Shown here: positions 5,885 to 6,513 of the stretch, piece after piece
Layout: every line of letters starts with the position of its first letter
Numbering within the stretch: position 1 is the first letter of the stretch
Source of the DNA: Candidatus Hydrogenedentota bacterium
Lineage (GTDB): Bacteria; Hydrogenedentota; Hydrogenedentia; Hydrogenedentiales; CAITNO01
Reading direction: 5' to 3'
Assembly: GCA_903922535.1 (NCBI GenBank)
Contig: CAIXUF010001337.1
Location: 1-6,513 of the forward strand
Length of the DNA: 6,513 nucleotides
The notes under the pieces: model-generated
What the model saw: the letters and a program-made list of their open reading frames with translations, nothing else
Databases searched by the model: none
What the model was told of the DNA's origin: nothing
Program-made: the position numbers and the translations under genes

Positions 5885-6513
5885 TCATTTTGCGCCGAGC
5901 ACGTCGGCATAGGGGTGCAGGGCGAACCAGCGTTGGCTTCCCGAGCCCAGGGATTTGACTGCGATGCTGCAGGCCTGGCCGGGAGTGACGAGTTCGCGGG
6001 GCACGCTCAGATAGAACAGCCCTGCCGTATCTTCTGAAGTCATGCGGCGCGGGACAAAGCTGAGCGTGACTTTGGTGGTATCGTCGCGCCAAAGGCCGCG
6101 GCCACGGCACACATCGAAATGGAGGGCGTCTTTGCCCTTGATGGACAGAACGAACCCGTCCGTCTTTGGCTGCGAAATCCATCCAAGCCCTCCGGCGAAC
6201 ACAAAGGTTATGGATTCTCCGGGAAGCGAATCTGGTACGGGCGCGGTGTCCCACTCCATGACATGACCGGCTTCGGTCTGACGGAGCACATGGGTCTTGT
6301 CCCGCTCATTGCGGTACGTGAACCAGGTGCTGGTTTCGCCCCCGTCGCCCACGAGCTTCGCGAAGCCCTCGACGAAGGGCGCGCTGAATTCGGGCGACTC
6401 CACGATGCGTTCCCGAAAGAAAGCCTCCGGAACTGCCGCATTCGGGACGGGGAGACTTGCCGCACAGTCGATGAGGCGCGCCGTGAGCCATTCAGCGGGC
6501 GGGCTGATGGTTC
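5885..6513 (-). CDS. Unrecognised protein, C-terminal part only (start outside window)
   Basis: An open frame enters from the right edge and ends at TGA (5885-5887), giving about 209 residues of a larger protein. A GTG at 6401-6403 could be read as a start, but the frame stays open and protein-like above it (AEWLTARLIDCAASLPVPN), so the gene almost certainly extends beyond the window. The visible part has a helical stretch, then an aromatic-rich beta domain: TSTWFTYRNERD, HVMEWDTAPVP, ITFVFAGGLGWIS, GLFYLSVPRELV, and a closing RWFALHPYADVLGAK. Alternating hydrophobic strands and many Trp/Phe/Tyr suggest a jelly-roll or lectin-like fold, as often found at the C-terminus of secreted sugar-active enzymes. 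I do not recognise the family. The GH36 gene follows after 34 bases, so the two are probably co-transcribed and may act on the same glycan; this is inferred from position only. Confidence 0.75.
   Translation of the reverse strand, partial: TISPPAEWLTARLIDCAASLPVPNAAVPEAFFRERIVESPEFSAPFVEGFAKLVGDGGETSTWFTYRNERDKTHVLRQTEAGHVMEWDTAPVPDSLPGESITFVFAGGLGWISQPKTDGFVLSIKGKDALHFDVCRGRGLWRDDTTKVTLSFVPRRMTSEDTAGLFYLSVPRELVTPGQACSIAVKSLGSGSQRWFALHPYADVLGAK

Overview
All supported genes in this window lie on the minus strand, so the sequence is best read from its right end to its left. It is GC-rich, with strong G/C preference in third codon positions and long mirror ORFs on the opposite strand. The gene content is secreted and cytoplasmic glycoside hydrolases, a HEAT-repeat exported protein and a membrane-anchored helical-repeat protein. 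This suggests a free-living, polysaccharide-degrading bacterium with a large GC-rich genome. A member of the Planctomycetota/Hydrogenedentota/Lentisphaerota type would fit, but that placement is inferred from style and gene content, not from a marker gene.

Layout in transcription order. (1) 6513-5885: the C-terminal part of an unrecognised protein whose start lies outside the window. (2) 5850-3370: an apparently exported, NPCBM-bearing GH36-type alpha-galactosidase-like enzyme, starting 34 bases after gene 1 and probably co-transcribed with it. (3) 3241-2351: a small protein with a Trp-rich N-terminus, one membrane segment and a regular array of 13-residue helical repeats. (4) 2199-952: an NAD-dependent GH4-type glycosidase with a CDLP metal-site motif. 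(5) 759-1, truncated by the window edge: an exported protein with a signal peptide and HEAT-like repeats. The gaps of 128, 151 and 192 bases in front of genes 3, 4 and 5 are long enough for separate promoters. Plausible sigma70-like boxes are visible before genes 4 and 5, and a GC-rich stem-loop follows gene 4.

Functional picture (inference). An exported GH36 enzyme would release galactose or a related alpha-linked sugar outside the cytoplasm, and a GH4 enzyme would cleave imported or modified glycosides inside it using NAD and a divalent metal. The two helical-repeat proteins may be scaffolds or unrelated neighbours. No RNA genes, CRISPR arrays, insertion sequences or integrase-type signals were seen. 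The window looks like an ordinary chromosomal carbohydrate-use region. The points most worth a second look are the 13-residue repeat protein, active-site substitutions in both glycosidases, and the conserved-looking but unnamed C-terminal domain of gene 1.
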